Shown: positions 14,902 to 24,718, counted from the stretch's first letter. The stretch is 64,000 nt of DNA from Butyricicoccus_A sp945486175 (GCA_945829445.1 CALZUY010000003.1:1-64000); one strand, 5' to 3'. Made by a program: numbers and translations. The notes: a model not told the origin generated them from the letters alone.

Positions 14902-17052
14902 TTATTGCTTGACTTTTTTCATTGACAGGCTGATGCGTTTTTTTCCGGCATCTACCGAGAGTACGACTGCTTTGACGACATCGCCCACACGGACAACTTC
15001 CGATGGGTGCCTGACAAATTTGTTGGACAGCTGGGAGATGTGCACCAGCCCGTCCTCATGTACGCCGATATCGACAAATGCGCCGAAATCGCAGACATTG
15101 CGCACGGTGCCGACGACCTCCATACCGGGTTTGAGCTGTTCGAGCGTCATGACATCCGCACTGCGCAGCAGCGGTGCGGGCAGCTCATCGCGCGGGTCAC
15201 GCCCCGGCTTTTGCAGCTCGGCGACGATGTCAGTCAGCGTCGGGATGCCCACGCCGCAGCGTTCTGCAAGCACCGCTTTGCCGGTAGCTTTGATGCGCTT
15301 GCCGAGATCAGCCAGCCTGCGCGCACGCACATCGTCCTCTGTATACCCGCACAGCGTCAGCAGCAGCTTTGCCGCCGGATAAGATTCCGGATGGACTGCC
15401 GTGCTGTCGAGCACCTCAGCGCTCTCCGCGACGCGCAGGAAGCCCGCACACTGTTCAAATGCCTTCGGGCCGAGTTTGGCAACCTTCAGCAGCTGTTTGC
15501 GGGAGGAAAATGCGCCGTTTTCCTCGCGGTATGCCGCGATATTTTTGGCAATTGCGGGGGAAATGCCGGAAATATGCTCCAAAAGGGATGGGGATGCGGT
15601 GTTGAGGTCGACGCCGACCGCATTGACGCAATCTTCCACGACACCGTCGAGCGTCTGGGACAGCCGCGCCTGCGGCATATCGTGCTGGTACTGCCCGATG
15701 CCGATGGCCTTGGGGTCGATTTTAACCAGCTCTGCGAGCGGGTCCTGGAGGCGGCGCGCAATGGACACCGCCGAGCGCAGGGAAACATCGAAATCCGGGA
15801 ATTCCTGCGCACCCAGCCTGGAGGCGGAATAGACGGATGCGCCCGCCTCGCTGACGACCATATAGGAGATCGGCAGCCCGCTTTCGCGGATGAAATCGGT
15901 CAGGAATTGCTCGGATTCGCGGCTTGCCGTGCCGTTTCCGAGCGCGACACAGGTCACACCGTGCTTTTTGCAGAGTGCTGTCAGCTTCTGCATGGATTCT
16001 TCCGTCTTGTTGTGCGGCGGGGTGGGATAAATGACTGCTGTGTCGAGCACGGCGCCGGTGGGATCGACGATTGCCAGCTTGCAGCCGGTGCGGTAGGCGG
16101 GGTCAAAGCCGAGCACGACCTTGTTTTTAATCGGCGGCTGCATGAGCAGCGGGCGCAGGTTGAGGGCAAAGGTGGCAATGGCCTTCTCGTTTGCGTCATC
16201 TGTCAGCTCCTTGCGCAGCTCGCGGCTGAGCGAGGGGAACAGCAGGCGCTTCCAGGCATCCGCACACATGGCGGACAGCTCGGATTCATATGGATGCGGC
16301 TTGCGGTAGACTGTGCGCGCAATCAGCTGTTCAGCGGCATCTTCGTCGCATTCAATGTCGATTTTCAGCACTTTTTCGCGTTCGCCGCGGTTGAGCGCGA
16401 GAATCTGGTGGCTTTGCAGGCGGCGCACGGAGCTGCGGAAGCTGCTGTACTGTGCATAGACGGTGTCCTGTGCGTCCTTGCCCTCAGCGGTCAATTCACC
16501 GGTGGCGCGCAGCAGTGCGCGCAGATGGGAACGCAGTGCGGCGTTGACCGAGCAGTCCTCGGCAAGGATATCCAGTGCGCCGTCCAGTGCGTCGCGCGCA
16601 GTCTCCACACCGGCTTCCGCATTGACATATGGTGCGGCGAGCTGCTCCGCAGGCAGGTCCGCGCCTTTTTTGAGCGCTTCCGCGAGCGGTTCCAGTCCTT
16701 TTTCACGCGCAATCGACGCGCGGGTGCGGCGCTTCGGGCGGTATGGGAGATATAAATCCTCAACTTCAGTCAGTGTCGCCGCTTTTTCGATCGCAGTGCG
16801 AAGCGCGTCGGTCAGCTTGCCCTGCTCCTCAATGGTACGCAGGACATCGTCCTTGCGCGTTTCCAGCCCGCGCAGATACGCAAGGCGGTCAGCGAGCTGG
16901 CGGATGACCTGGTCGTCCATGGTGCCGTGCATTTCCTTGCGGTAGCGCGCGATAAACGGCACGGTATTGCCCTCATCAAGCAGTGCAATGACATTTTGTA
17001 CGTGGTTGACATTAAGATTCAGTTCCTGTGCAATTCGTTCGGGAATATTCAT
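14902..17052 (-). CDS. tex: Tex family RNA-binding transcription accessory protein
   Basis: This 716-aa protein has the Tex order: an N-terminal helical region (IPERIAQELNLNVNHVQNVIALLDEGNTVPFIARYRKE), a YqgF/RNase H-like domain (VLGFDPAYRTGCKLAIVDPTG near residue 325), helix-hairpin-helix repeats (LEHISGISPAIAKNIAAYR), and a C-terminal S1 domain (GTVRNVCDFGAFVDIGVHEDGLVHIS). Tex proteins bind nucleic acid and are linked to transcription and toxin expression. The start at 17052 is preferred because GAGGA lies 8 nt upstream and the protein then begins MNIPERIAQEL, the usual Tex N-terminus. It forms a single-gene unit. Confidence 0.95.
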   Translation of the reverse strand: MNIPERIAQELNLNVNHVQNVIALLDEGNTVPFIARYRKEMHGTMDDQVIRQLADRLAYLRGLETRKDDVLRTIEEQGKLTDALRTAIEKAATLTEVEDLYLPYRPKRRTRASIAREKGLEPLAEALKKGADLPAEQLAAPYVNAEAGVETARDALDGALDILAEDCSVNAALRSHLRALLRATGELTAEGKDAQDTVYAQYSSFRSSVRRLQSHQILALNRGEREKVLKIDIECDEDAAEQLIARTVYRKPHPYESELSAMCADAWKRLLFPSLSRELRKELTDDANEKAIATFALNLRPLLMQPPIKNKVVLGFDPAYRTGCKLAIVDPTGAVLDTAVIYPTPPHNKTEESMQKLTALCKKHGVTCVALGNGTASRESEQFLTDFIRESGLPISYMVVSEAGASVYSASRLGAQEFPDFDVSLRSAVSIARRLQDPLAELVKIDPKAIGIGQYQHDMPQARLSQTLDGVVEDCVNAVGVDLNTASPSLLEHISGISPAIAKNIAAYREENGAFSSRKQLLKVAKLGPKAFEQCAGFLRVAESAEVLDSTAVHPESYPAAKLLLTLCGYTEDDVRARRLADLGKRIKATGKAVLAERCGVGIPTLTDIVAELQKPGRDPRDELPAPLLRSADVMTLEQLKPGMEVVGTVRNVCDFGAFVDIGVHEDGLVHISQLSNKFVRHPSEVVRVGDVVKAVVLSVDAGKKRISLSMKKVKQ

Positions 17053-17216
17053 AGGGTGTCCTCTGCTCTGTATCCAATATTTTTTTGCTTTTTCAATAGT
17101 ATACTCAAATTTCGCGGGAAAGGAAACCCAAATCAGCGTCAATGTAAATAAAATATCATATTCTCAGGACAAACTAAGATGTTTGTAATAGATGGTTAAA
17201 ATGTTTGTAAAATGCG

Positions 17217-17245
17217 TTGAATTTGCAAAAATGCAGTGATATACT
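17217..17245 (+). promoter_or_regulatory. Promoter of the SLH phosphatase gene
   Basis: TTGAAT (17217-17222) and TATACT (17240-17245) are separated by 17 bp. A ~70-nt leader follows. Confidence 0.7.
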
Positions 17246-17318
17246 GCGCTTGAATCGGTTCGGAATTGAAAAAATGTGAAAAGAAAAGCAAATTGTTTTT
17301 GGAACAGGAGTGACAGTT

Positions 17319-19454
17319 TTGAGCGTAAAAAAACAGATTGCCGCACTCGCGATGACCGGTGTCATGGCAGCAGGCTGTGCGGTTCCGTCCCTCGCGGCGG
17401 CAGCACCGGACGGACATACTGATGCGGCAGATACCGCTGCGGGTGCAAACGGCGTATATGAACAGTGGCAGGAGCAGTGGGAGACCATCAAGAACGACTG
17501 GACCCAGGTATCCCTTTCTCCCGGCGCGGATGACACCCAGATGAATTTTGCCTGGTATTCCAAGGTACGGAGCGTGGTATTCCGTGTTGCTGCAGACGAA
17601 GCGATGACGCAGTCCGTACAGGAAGTGGACATCGAAGGCACCGAAGGTCCGGCGGACAAGGCAGGCACGCAGTATTATGTCTGCAAGGCGACGGCTTCCG
17701 ACCTGACGCCGGGCACGTATTATTACCAGATCGGCGATGCGGAGCCAGTGGCGTTCGATGTACAGGACAGCAGTGATGGATTTTCGTTTATCTATGTCGG
17801 TGACCCGCAGATTGGCTCCTCGAATGAGCTGAAGGGCACAGATACAGAGGAGTTCTATGCGGTACAGTCTGCATCCGTCTGCAACGACTCGTTCAACTGG
17901 AACAATACGCTGGAAAAGGCTCTGGCACGTGACACAGATGCAAGATTTATCCTGTCCGCAGGCGACCAGATCCAGACCACCAAGAAGAAAGCGCCGAACA
18001 AGGACGCGACAAACAGCGAAATCGAGTACGCCGGCTATCTGTGCCCGGAGGCGCTGGACTCCATCCCGGTTGCCACGACGGTCGGCAACCATGACGCGGA
18101 CAATGCCAATTATACCTATCATTTCAACACTGCGAACACCAGTGAGCTCGGCTCGAACGGCATTGTCGGCGGCGACTACTATTACACCTATGGCAACGCA
18201 CTGTTTATCATGCTGAACACGCAGGACACGAATGTCGCGGAGCACAAGCAGTTCATTGAGCAGGCGGTTGCGGCATGTTCGGATGCCAAGTGGCGCATTG
18301 TCACGCTCCATCAGGATATTTACGGTTCCGCAGAGCATTCTAACGAGCCGGAAATCACCAATCTGCGCTATCAGCTCGTCCCGTATTTTGAAGAATATGA
18401 CATCGATGTAGTACTCACCGGCCATGACCATGCATATTCCCGTTCGGAGATTCTCCAGGGCGGCGTAAAGACCACCCAGTATACCGACGACGAGTTCGAC
18501 GAGATGCTGGAAAAGGATATGGATGCGGGGGAGAATCCGGAAACACGCACTGTTGCACCGGGCAATATCATCCCGACAACCACTGACCCGGCAGAACAGG
18601 CATATCTTGCCTACCTTGATGCAGTCATGGACAAGGACGCTGTACAGGAAACCGAAGGCAATACGGCTGTCAATCCGGAAGGCATTCTGTACATGACGGC
18701 AAACTCTTCGTCCGGCAGTAAGTATTACGACCTTGTCCCGCGCATGCAGACTTATATTGCAAACCGCTGGCAGGAGGATGTGCCGACTTACTCGGTCATT
18801 GACATCGATGATGACAGCTTTACCATCAATACCTACCGCACTGACAACGACGAGGCAATTGACGACACCTTCACCATCATCAAGACCGATGACGGAGATG
18901 CTTCCATCCCGTTCACCGATGTCAGCGAGGATGCATGGTATTATGACGCAGTCGTCAATGCATACCAGAATAAGCTGTTCAGCGGCATGAGCGAGACCAC
19001 CTTTGGCCCGGATATCACCATGTCGCGCGGCATGTTTGTACAGGTTCTGTACAGCATGTCCGGCAAGCCGGAGGTCAGCGGCGAAATGAAGTTCAGTGAT
19101 GTAAAGTCGGATGACTGGTATTACGATGCTGTCAGGTGGGCTGAGCAGAACGGCATTGCAGCCGGCACCGGTGACGGCAAGTTCTCCCCGAATGCCAGCG
19201 TAACCCGTGAGCAGGCAGCTGCACTGATGAAGAAGGTTGCGGAGAACATGGGCAAGGATACCTCCGCACGCGCAGACCTCAGCAGGTACACCGATGCAGG
19301 CCGCGTATCCGGCTGGGCAGAGGATGCCGTCAGCTGGGCGGCAGCCAGTGGCATTATGACCGGCACCAGCACGACGACGCTGTCACCGCGGAGCAATGCG
19401 ACGCGCGCACAGGTCGCACAGATCATGATGCGCTTTTGCGAAGCAGTAAAATAA
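17319..19454 (+). CDS. SLH-anchored purple acid phosphatase-like phosphoesterase
   Basis: This 711-aa exported protein has a signal peptide (cleavage probably after PSLAAA), a fibronectin-like N-terminal domain, and a metallophosphoesterase domain. The metal ligands read YVGDPQIGS, SAGDQIQT, VGNHD, LHQD and LTGHDHAYSRS. Three SLH modules end the protein (from FTDVSEDAWYYDAV at about residue 533), anchoring it to the wall polymer. It should release phosphate from organic esters at the cell surface. The TTG at 17319 is chosen over the in-frame GTG at 17310 because the AGGAG at 17306-17310 gives 8-nt spacing to TTG and overlaps the GTG. Confidence 0.9.
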   Translation: MSVKKQIAALAMTGVMAAGCAVPSLAAAAPDGHTDAADTAAGANGVYEQWQEQWETIKNDWTQVSLSPGADDTQMNFAWYSKVRSVVFRVAADEAMTQSVQEVDIEGTEGPADKAGTQYYVCKATASDLTPGTYYYQIGDAEPVAFDVQDSSDGFSFIYVGDPQIGSSNELKGTDTEEFYAVQSASVCNDSFNWNNTLEKALARDTDARFILSAGDQIQTTKKKAPNKDATNSEIEYAGYLCPEALDSIPVATTVGNHDADNANYTYHFNTANTSELGSNGIVGGDYYYTYGNALFIMLNTQDTNVAEHKQFIEQAVAACSDAKWRIVTLHQDIYGSAEHSNEPEITNLRYQLVPYFEEYDIDVVLTGHDHAYSRSEILQGGVKTTQYTDDEFDEMLEKDMDAGENPETRTVAPGNIIPTTTDPAEQAYLAYLDAVMDKDAVQETEGNTAVNPEGILYMTANSSSGSKYYDLVPRMQTYIANRWQEDVPTYSVIDIDDDSFTINTYRTDNDEAIDDTFTIIKTDDGDASIPFTDVSEDAWYYDAVVNAYQNKLFSGMSETTFGPDITMSRGMFVQVLYSMSGKPEVSGEMKFSDVKSDDWYYDAVRWAEQNGIAAGTGDGKFSPNASVTREQAAALMKKVAENMGKDTSARADLSRYTDAGRVSGWAEDAVSWAAASGIMTGTSTTTLSPRSNATRAQVAQIMMRFCEAVK

Positions 19455-19488
19455 CAATTTCCTCTCTCTTACCGATAAATCGAAAAAA

Positions 19489-19512
19489 GCCGGAGAACTG
19501 CGGTTCTCCGGC
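19489..19512 (+). terminator. Terminator of the phosphatase gene
   Basis: A perfect 10-bp stem (GCCGGAGAAC / GTTCTCCGGC) with a 4-nt loop is followed by AAC and a T5 run. The next gene starts within 27 bp. Confidence 0.75.
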
Positions 19513-19538
19513 AACTTTTTATGGAGCGAAATGAATAT

Positions 19539-20702
19539 ATGAACAGTAGGAAAATACAAAAGGGATTCTGGAAGCGTCTTGCGGCGCTTGCCGTCATGGC
19601 TGTCGTGTGCATCGGGCTGTACACGGTTTCACTCGTCGACAGATATCCACTGATGGCGAACGAAGGGCGTGAGTTTGTAAAGGCACGCGTCGTCGAGGTG
19701 ATAGAAGACAATCAGGAATCGGGCGGCGTGTATATCGGCAGTCAGACGGTTGAGCTGGAGCTTCTGTCCGGCGCGTATGAGGGCGAACATGTGCAGGCGG
19801 AAAGTTCATCCGCGTATCTGTACGGCACGCACTGCACGCCAAATCTGAAGGTTGTCGCCATTGTCAGCGAGTCAAACGGCGAGCTGGTCGGATCGGTATA
19901 CGGCTATTACCGTGAGCCTGCGCTGATCGGCATGATTGCACTGTTTCTGCTGACGATTATCTTGATCAGCGGACGGCGCGGCCTGTATTCCGTGCTCAGC
20001 CTGGCGTTTACCTTCCTGTGTATTTTCTGGTTTTTCCTGCCGATGGTTTACCGCGGCTATTCGCCGGTGATGGCGGCAATTGTCGTTGTCATCGCCACGA
20101 CGCTGGTGACGATGTATCTGGTCGGCGGCTTTACCGTCAAGGCGACGGCAGCGGTGCTCGGCACGGTGATGGGCGTGCTGGTGGCCGGCCTGCTGGCCTA
20201 TGTGTTCGGCAAAATCGCACGGGTCAGCGGGTACAATGTCTCCGATATTGAAAGCCTGATCTATATTCAGGAGCAGCTGGATATTCAGGTCGGACAGCTG
20301 ATGTTTGCGGGCATTCTGATCGCGGCGCTCGGCGCCGTCATGGATGTGAGCATGTCAATTGCGTCGACATTACAGGAGTTGCACGACAAAAACCCACAGC
20401 TGGATACCATGCAGCTGTTCTGTTCCGGTATGACGGTCGGCCGCGACATGATGGGCACGATGTCCAATACACTGATTCTTGCGTTTACCGGCGGTTCGAT
20501 CAACACAATCGTACTGTTTTATGCGTACGATTATTCGCGCATGCAGCTGATGAACATGTATGACATCGCCATCGAAATCATACAGGGCGTATCCGCCAGT
20601 ATGGGCGTCGTGCTGACCGTTCCGTTTGTGTCGCTGATCGGTGCCTGGATGATTGTCCGCGCGGCGCGGAAAAAGAGCGCCAAAGATGGGAAAACACTGT
20701 AA
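19539..20702 (+). CDS. YibE/F family membrane protein
   Basis: This 387-aa protein has an N-terminal membrane anchor, a short extracellular beta domain (residues about 40-115) and seven or so membrane helices. It matches the YibE/F family through its GMIALFLLTIILISGRRGL and AALGAVMDVSMSIASTLQEL segments, the latter followed by VGRDMMGTMSNTLILAF. The biochemical role of this family is not established. An in-frame ATG at 19521 touches the preceding terminator's T-run and has no ribosome site; ATG 19539 has GGAG 12 nt upstream. The purine nucleoside phosphorylase gene follows after 51 bp. Confidence 0.85.
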   Translation: MNSRKIQKGFWKRLAALAVMAVVCIGLYTVSLVDRYPLMANEGREFVKARVVEVIEDNQESGGVYIGSQTVELELLSGAYEGEHVQAESSSAYLYGTHCTPNLKVVAIVSESNGELVGSVYGYYREPALIGMIALFLLTIILISGRRGLYSVLSLAFTFLCIFWFFLPMVYRGYSPVMAAIVVVIATTLVTMYLVGGFTVKATAAVLGTVMGVLVAGLLAYVFGKIARVSGYNVSDIESLIYIQEQLDIQVGQLMFAGILIAALGAVMDVSMSIASTLQELHDKNPQLDTMQLFCSGMTVGRDMMGTMSNTLILAFTGGSINTIVLFYAYDYSRMQLMNMYDIAIEIIQGVSASMGVVLTVPFVSLIGAWMIVRAARKKSAKDGKTL

Positions 20703-20753
20703 CAATTGCCCGAAACATGGTATACTGTTACCAGTGAAAGGATGTGGACAGCC

Positions 20754-21587
20754 ATGAATCCAACCTATGAAAAACTGATGAAATGCTATGACAGCCTGCG
20801 GGCAGTGACGGACTTCCAGCCCCAGCTGGCGCTGGTGCTGGGCTCAGGTCTGGGCAATTTTGCCGAACGCATCCGCATTGTGCAGACGGTGGATTACAGC
20901 GCCATAGAGGGCTTCCCGACCTCGACGGTTGAGGGGCACAGAGGGCGCTATGTGTTTGGCTATGTCGACGCGGTTCCTGTCGTTGTCATGCAGGGGCGCG
21001 TGCATTACTATGAGGGCTACGACATTTCAGATGTCGTGCTGCCGATCCGTCTGATGAAGCTGATGGGGGCGGAGATCCTGATGGTGACCAATGCGTCCGG
21101 CGGTATCTGTGCGCATTTCCATGCGGGTGATCTGATGCTGATTTCCGATCAGATTTCCTCGTTTATCCCATCGCCGCTGCGCGGTGCGAATATCGACGAG
21201 CTGGGGACGCGGTTCCCGGACATGACGGACACCTATGACCCTGCCCTGCGTGCGATCATCCGCACGGTGGCGGTAAAGGAGAACATCCCGCTGCAGGAGG
21301 GCGTATACATCCAGCTGCCCGGCCCGCAGTTTGAAACGCCTGCAGAAATCCGCATGGCGCGCGCGCTCGGCGCGGATGCGGTTGGCATGAGCACAGCCTG
21401 CGAGGTTGTCGCCGCGCGGCACATGGGCATGCGCGTGTGCGGCATTTCCTGTGTGTCCAACATGGCGGCGGGCATGACCGGCGGCCCGCTGCTGCATGAG
21501 GAAGTACAGCAGAATGCTGATCTGGCTGCCCCGCGCTTTGAAAAGCTGGTCTGGAAATCCATTGTGGCGATTGCAAAGAGCGTATAA
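20754..21587 (+). CDS. punA: Purine-nucleoside phosphorylase
   Basis: This 277-aa enzyme cleaves purine nucleosides with phosphate to base and ribose-1-phosphate. It is the trimeric, inosine/guanosine-type family: LVLGSGLGNFAE near residue 28 (phosphate site), VEGHRGRYVFG, MQGRVHYYEGYD, TNASGGI, LPGPQFETPAEIRM near 185 and GMSTACEVVAARHMG. The start at 20754 follows AAAGGATG; the frame extends 16 codons upstream without a site. It may be read from the YibE/F gene or from a weak TATACT-type promoter just upstream. A strong terminator ends the unit. Confidence 0.95.
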   Translation: MNPTYEKLMKCYDSLRAVTDFQPQLALVLGSGLGNFAERIRIVQTVDYSAIEGFPTSTVEGHRGRYVFGYVDAVPVVVMQGRVHYYEGYDISDVVLPIRLMKLMGAEILMVTNASGGICAHFHAGDLMLISDQISSFIPSPLRGANIDELGTRFPDMTDTYDPALRAIIRTVAVKENIPLQEGVYIQLPGPQFETPAEIRMARALGADAVGMSTACEVVAARHMGMRVCGISCVSNMAAGMTGGPLLHEEVQQNADLAAPRFEKLVWKSIVAIAKSV

Positions 21588-21594
21588 AAAGGGG

Positions 21595-21628
21595 AAAGCG
21601 CATCTGCCCGGATGGACAGATGCGCTTT
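21595..21628 (+). terminator. Terminator of punA
   Basis: A 12-bp stem (AAAGCGCATCTG / CAGATGCGCTTT) is followed by further Ts, 8 bp after the punA stop codon. Confidence 0.9.
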
Positions 21629-21696
21629 TTTCGCGCGGGAGGGTTACCGCGCTGAGAAAGGGGGGCAGGGAACATATTGTTCCGGAGTAAGCGATG

Positions 21697-22044
21697 TTAT
21701 CTGGAAGAAACGGCTCTCCGAAGCTTGGCCCGGGTGGTAGCGGCGGTGCGCAGGATGTTTCCTACGTTTTCCGCCTCGTCGGGCGACATGTTTTCTGTGA
21801 GCTGGGCACTGCATTTTCTGGAAAGTGAGTCCAGCGCGAAAACCATGTTTGTAATTTCTTCCCGGTAAAAACAGTCATATACCTGAGATTGAACCTTTTG
21901 CTTTGCAGATGCAAGCGCTGTACGCTTTAAATAATCCTGATTGGAATTGGAAGCTTTTTTTATAATACTGGCTTCCATTTCCGAAAGGCATTGCAGGAGC
22001 ATTTCAGATTCTGCCGGGGAAAGTGGAGTTTCCAATTGCAACAT
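21697..22044 (-). CDS. Unknown 115-aa helical protein
   Basis: The product is not recognised. It starts MLQLETPLSPAESEML and is predicted almost wholly helical, with coiled-coil-like spacing in the first 80 residues. It is rich in Ser, Ala, Lys and Glu and has no signal peptide. GAGGTG lies 9 nt before the ATG at 22044, and a clear promoter lies further upstream, so it is probably expressed as a single gene. No terminator hairpin was identified downstream. Confidence 0.6.
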   Translation of the reverse strand: MLQLETPLSPAESEMLLQCLSEMEASIIKKASNSNQDYLKRTALASAKQKVQSQVYDCFYREEITNMVFALDSLSRKCSAQLTENMSPDEAENVGNILRTAATTRAKLRRAVSSR

Positions 22045-22161
22045 AAAAAAACACCTCAATTCAGAAAAAGTGAGACAGTGATTCGCCGACCATATAAAGA
22101 AAAGGAGGGGGAGAGGAGAGCCTTTTCTTCCGGAATTACAGCGAGTTCTTTTATTACCTAG

Positions 22162-22240
22162 ATTGTAACATTCCTCGGAGAGAAATGCAATAATTTAACA
22201 GTTTTCATCCTGAACAAACTTTTTTTTGCACGTTTGTTCA
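22162..22240. promoter_or_regulatory. Promoter of the 115-aa gene and adjacent dyad
   Basis: On minus, TTGCAT and TACAAT (22185-22190 and 22162-22167) are separated by 17 bp. Beyond it lies the perfect 9-bp inverted repeat TGAACAAAC / GTTTGTTCA (22211-22219 and 22232-22240) with a further TGTTCA at 22244-22249. The 22045-22365 gap contains these and a ~120-nt leader; I see no promoter of good quality for the plus-strand gene. Confidence 0.6.
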
Positions 22241-22365
22241 AAATGTTCAAAACATGTCTCAAAATAAACGGCAATATCGTCAGTGCAGACAGCAGGCCGA
22301 GGGAGAAAACGGCGGCATCGGGATGAGTCTGCCTTCACAGATCAGAGAAAAAGGAGAGAAAAACC

Positions 22366-22947
22366 ATGAACTGGAGTGAACAGAAAACGATATTTCTCGG
22401 CGACAGCATCACCGAGGGCTATGGTGTTTCCGAAGGGGAATGCTGGGTGGACGCAATGCCCGGAAACAACCGAAACCGCGGCATCAGCGGCGATACAACG
22501 GCAGGGATGCGCAGGCGGTTTTCCGCGCATGTCCTGCGGGATACGCCTGACCGCGTGGTCATTATGGGCGGCATTAACGACCTGAGCGAGGGCGGCACGC
22601 TGGAGGGCGTGAAGGATAATTTGTTTTACATGTATGAGCAGGCGCGGCAGAATGGCATTGTGCTTGTCCCGGCGGTATGCGTGCAGCCGGATTTCAACGA
22701 ACTGCTGAACAACGACTGGGCAGCGTTTCTGCCGGGGCTGCAGGCGCTGCCGGAAAAGCTGGAGGAACTGGGGCAGTGGATTCGCACTTATGCGCGCGAA
22801 AACAGATGCATCTGTCTGGATTTTGCCCGGAAATTTCCGGAATATACATGTGATGGCTATTGCAGGTATTTTTCCGACGGCGTACATCCAAACGCGCGCG
22901 GACATGCGATTATGGCGGACATCGCGCGGAAGGTACTGTATCCGTGA
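22366..22947 (+). CDS. SGNH/GDSL-type hydrolase
   Basis: This 193-aa esterase-like protein carries all four SGNH blocks: FLGDSITEGYG (nucleophile Ser, residue about 13), GISGDTTAGM (Gly), MGGINDLSEGG (Asn) and DGVHPNARGHAIM (Asp-His pair). It has no signal peptide, so it acts in the cytoplasm. The substrate cannot be told; acyl-CoA, lysophospholipid and acetylated sugar esterases share this fold. AAAGGAG precedes the ATG. It stands alone, 128 bp before the next small gene. Confidence 0.88.
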   Translation: MNWSEQKTIFLGDSITEGYGVSEGECWVDAMPGNNRNRGISGDTTAGMRRRFSAHVLRDTPDRVVIMGGINDLSEGGTLEGVKDNLFYMYEQARQNGIVLVPAVCVQPDFNELLNNDWAAFLPGLQALPEKLEELGQWIRTYARENRCICLDFARKFPEYTCDGYCRYFSDGVHPNARGHAIMADIARKVLYP

Positions 22948-23075
22948 GCATTGTACAATCATTTTACAAAACAAGATAAAAATTTTACAAAGAAGCGTGC
23001 GGGGAATTTACATCTTGCTGATATGATACAGGCAGAACAAATGAGTGTCCCAATAGAAACAAAGGAGAGTTTATC

Positions 23076-23297
23076 ATGGAAAACACCCTTGACCGATATA
23101 TCCGCTATGATGACGACGGCGAGATGAAGCTCAACCTGCCGACCACGCTGTTCGGCGGCTATGACCGCGATGAGACCTGTAAAATGGTCCGGCGCATGTC
23201 AGATTATTACCGTGGGCGCATCATGCACCTCATGGATCAGCTGTCGGAAAAGGACAAGGAAAATGAACGCCTGCGCAGCACTGCAAAAGCACAGTGA
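23076..23297 (+). CDS. Unknown small acidic protein (73 aa)
   Basis: The product is not recognised. It starts MENTLDRYIRYDDDGEMKLNLPTTL in part and has a charged helical C-terminus (YYRGRIMHLMDQLSEKDKENERLR) that could form a short coiled coil. AAAGGAG lies 7 nt before the ATG, and an intrinsic terminator follows 34 bp after the stop codon. These flanks support it as a real monocistronic gene. Confidence 0.6.
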   Translation: MENTLDRYIRYDDDGEMKLNLPTTLFGGYDRDETCKMVRRMSDYYRGRIMHLMDQLSEKDKENERLRSTAKAQ

Positions 23298-23330
23298 GCC
23301 TGTCCCGCGGCAATTACAAATGCAGACAGA

Positions 23331-23367
23331 AAGACGCATGATGGGAAATATTCCCACTGTGCGTCTT
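23331..23367 (+). terminator. Terminator of the 73-aa gene
   Basis: Arms AAGACGCA and TGCGTCTT enclose an inner hairpin (TGGGAAATATTCCCA). A run of seven T follows. Confidence 0.85.
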
Positions 23368-23593
23368 TTTTTGACTGGAGATACACATGTGTCAATGACA
23401 GATTCTGAACGGTTTGTAAAAAAATCCGCGCCACATGAATAAATTGTAAAAAATAACGCGGCGGCATTGTTTTTGAAAAATTCTGCGTGTAATATGAAAC
23501 CGTACTGTATTGTATAATGATGCAGTGATTTTTTGCGTCTATTTCCATGCCAAAACGCAAAGAATAAAGCAAAACCATATGGGGAGTGAAGCG

Positions 23594-24718
23594 ATGGAAC
23601 GAAACAGAGTCAAACAGAGTGTCATGGTCATCACCTATGCGGCACTGCTGGTGCTGTTTCTGGTATACTGCAAGGATATCCTGCGCGGCGTAGCGGCGAT
23701 TATTGCACTGTTCAAGCCGTTTCTGGCCGGCATTGCGATTGCATTTGTACTCAATCAGCCTTACAGCTGGCTCAGGCGCATGTATACGGAAAAGCTGCAT
23801 CTCAAGGAGAAGACAGCGCATTATACCGCAGTTGCTTCGGCTTACCTGCTGGTCATCGCTGTGATCGCGGCGGTGATCGGCGTCGTCATCCCGCAGCTGG
23901 TCAGCAGTGTGCGCATGTTCGCAATGAATCTGGACAGCTATCTGGGAAATCTCCAGCGGGAGCTGGATGTGCTGGCGGGCTACCTGCATATGGAAACCAT
24001 TGACCTGAGCAGCATCGCGCAGCTGGTCAGCGACAGCATCGGACAGATGGATGAAGTAGCAGGTGAGCTTGTGCCCAAGGTTGTCTCTGCGACGGGAAAC
24101 ATGGTCAGCTCAATTGCAAACCTGTTTATTGCACTGGCATTTTCGGTGTATATGCTCGCCGGAAAGAAAAAAATCCTGTCGCAGTTTGACCGCATTCTGC
24201 GCGCCTATATGCCGGAGCAGCATTACGATCACCTGCGCTACCTGCTGGATGTCATCATCACCTCGTTTAAAAACTATATTATTGGCCAGAGCACGGAAGC
24301 GGTCATTCTGGGCAGCCTGTGCTGTATTGGTATGCTGATTCTGCGGCTGGATTATGCGGGCATGGTCAGCATGGTTGTCGGCGTGACGGCACTCATCCCG
24401 ATTCTCGGAGCCTATATCGGCGGCGCAGTCGCTGTCATCCTGCTGTTTATGGTATCGCCATTCAAAGCGCTGCTGTTCCTTATTTTCTTTGTCATCCTGC
24501 AGCAGGTGGAAAACAATGTGATTTATCCGCGTGTGGTCGGCGGACGTCTCGGCCTGCCGGGCATCTGGGTGCTGCTGGCGATCACCGTCGGCGGCAAGCT
24601 CGGCGGCGTCATCGGCATGCTGTTCGGTGTTCCGACTACAACGGTCATTTATACGCTGATTAAAAACAGCGTTCGTTCACGTGAAAGACGAAAGGAGCAA
24701 TTGTCGTGCAAGAAGTAA
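23594..24718 (+). CDS. AI-2E family transporter
   Basis: This 374-aa protein has about seven to eight membrane helices with the family layout: two N-terminal helices, a helical extracytoplasmic stretch (residues about 105-160) and the C-terminal block including GVTALIPILGAYIGGAVAVILL and FVILQQVENNVIYPRVVGGRLGLPGIWVLLAITVGG in part. Members export autoinducer-2 or act as Na+(Li+)/H+ antiporters; which applies here is unknown. The start at 23594 follows GGGGAG. It overlaps the start of ftsH by 13 bp, so the two are translationally linked. Confidence 0.88.
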   Translation: MERNRVKQSVMVITYAALLVLFLVYCKDILRGVAAIIALFKPFLAGIAIAFVLNQPYSWLRRMYTEKLHLKEKTAHYTAVASAYLLVIAVIAAVIGVVIPQLVSSVRMFAMNLDSYLGNLQRELDVLAGYLHMETIDLSSIAQLVSDSIGQMDEVAGELVPKVVSATGNMVSSIANLFIALAFSVYMLAGKKKILSQFDRILRAYMPEQHYDHLRYLLDVIITSFKNYIIGQSTEAVILGSLCCIGMLILRLDYAGMVSMVVGVTALIPILGAYIGGAVAVILLFMVSPFKALLFLIFFVILQQVENNVIYPRVVGGRLGLPGIWVLLAITVGGKLGGVIGMLFGVPTTTVIYTLIKNSVRSRERRKEQLSCKK

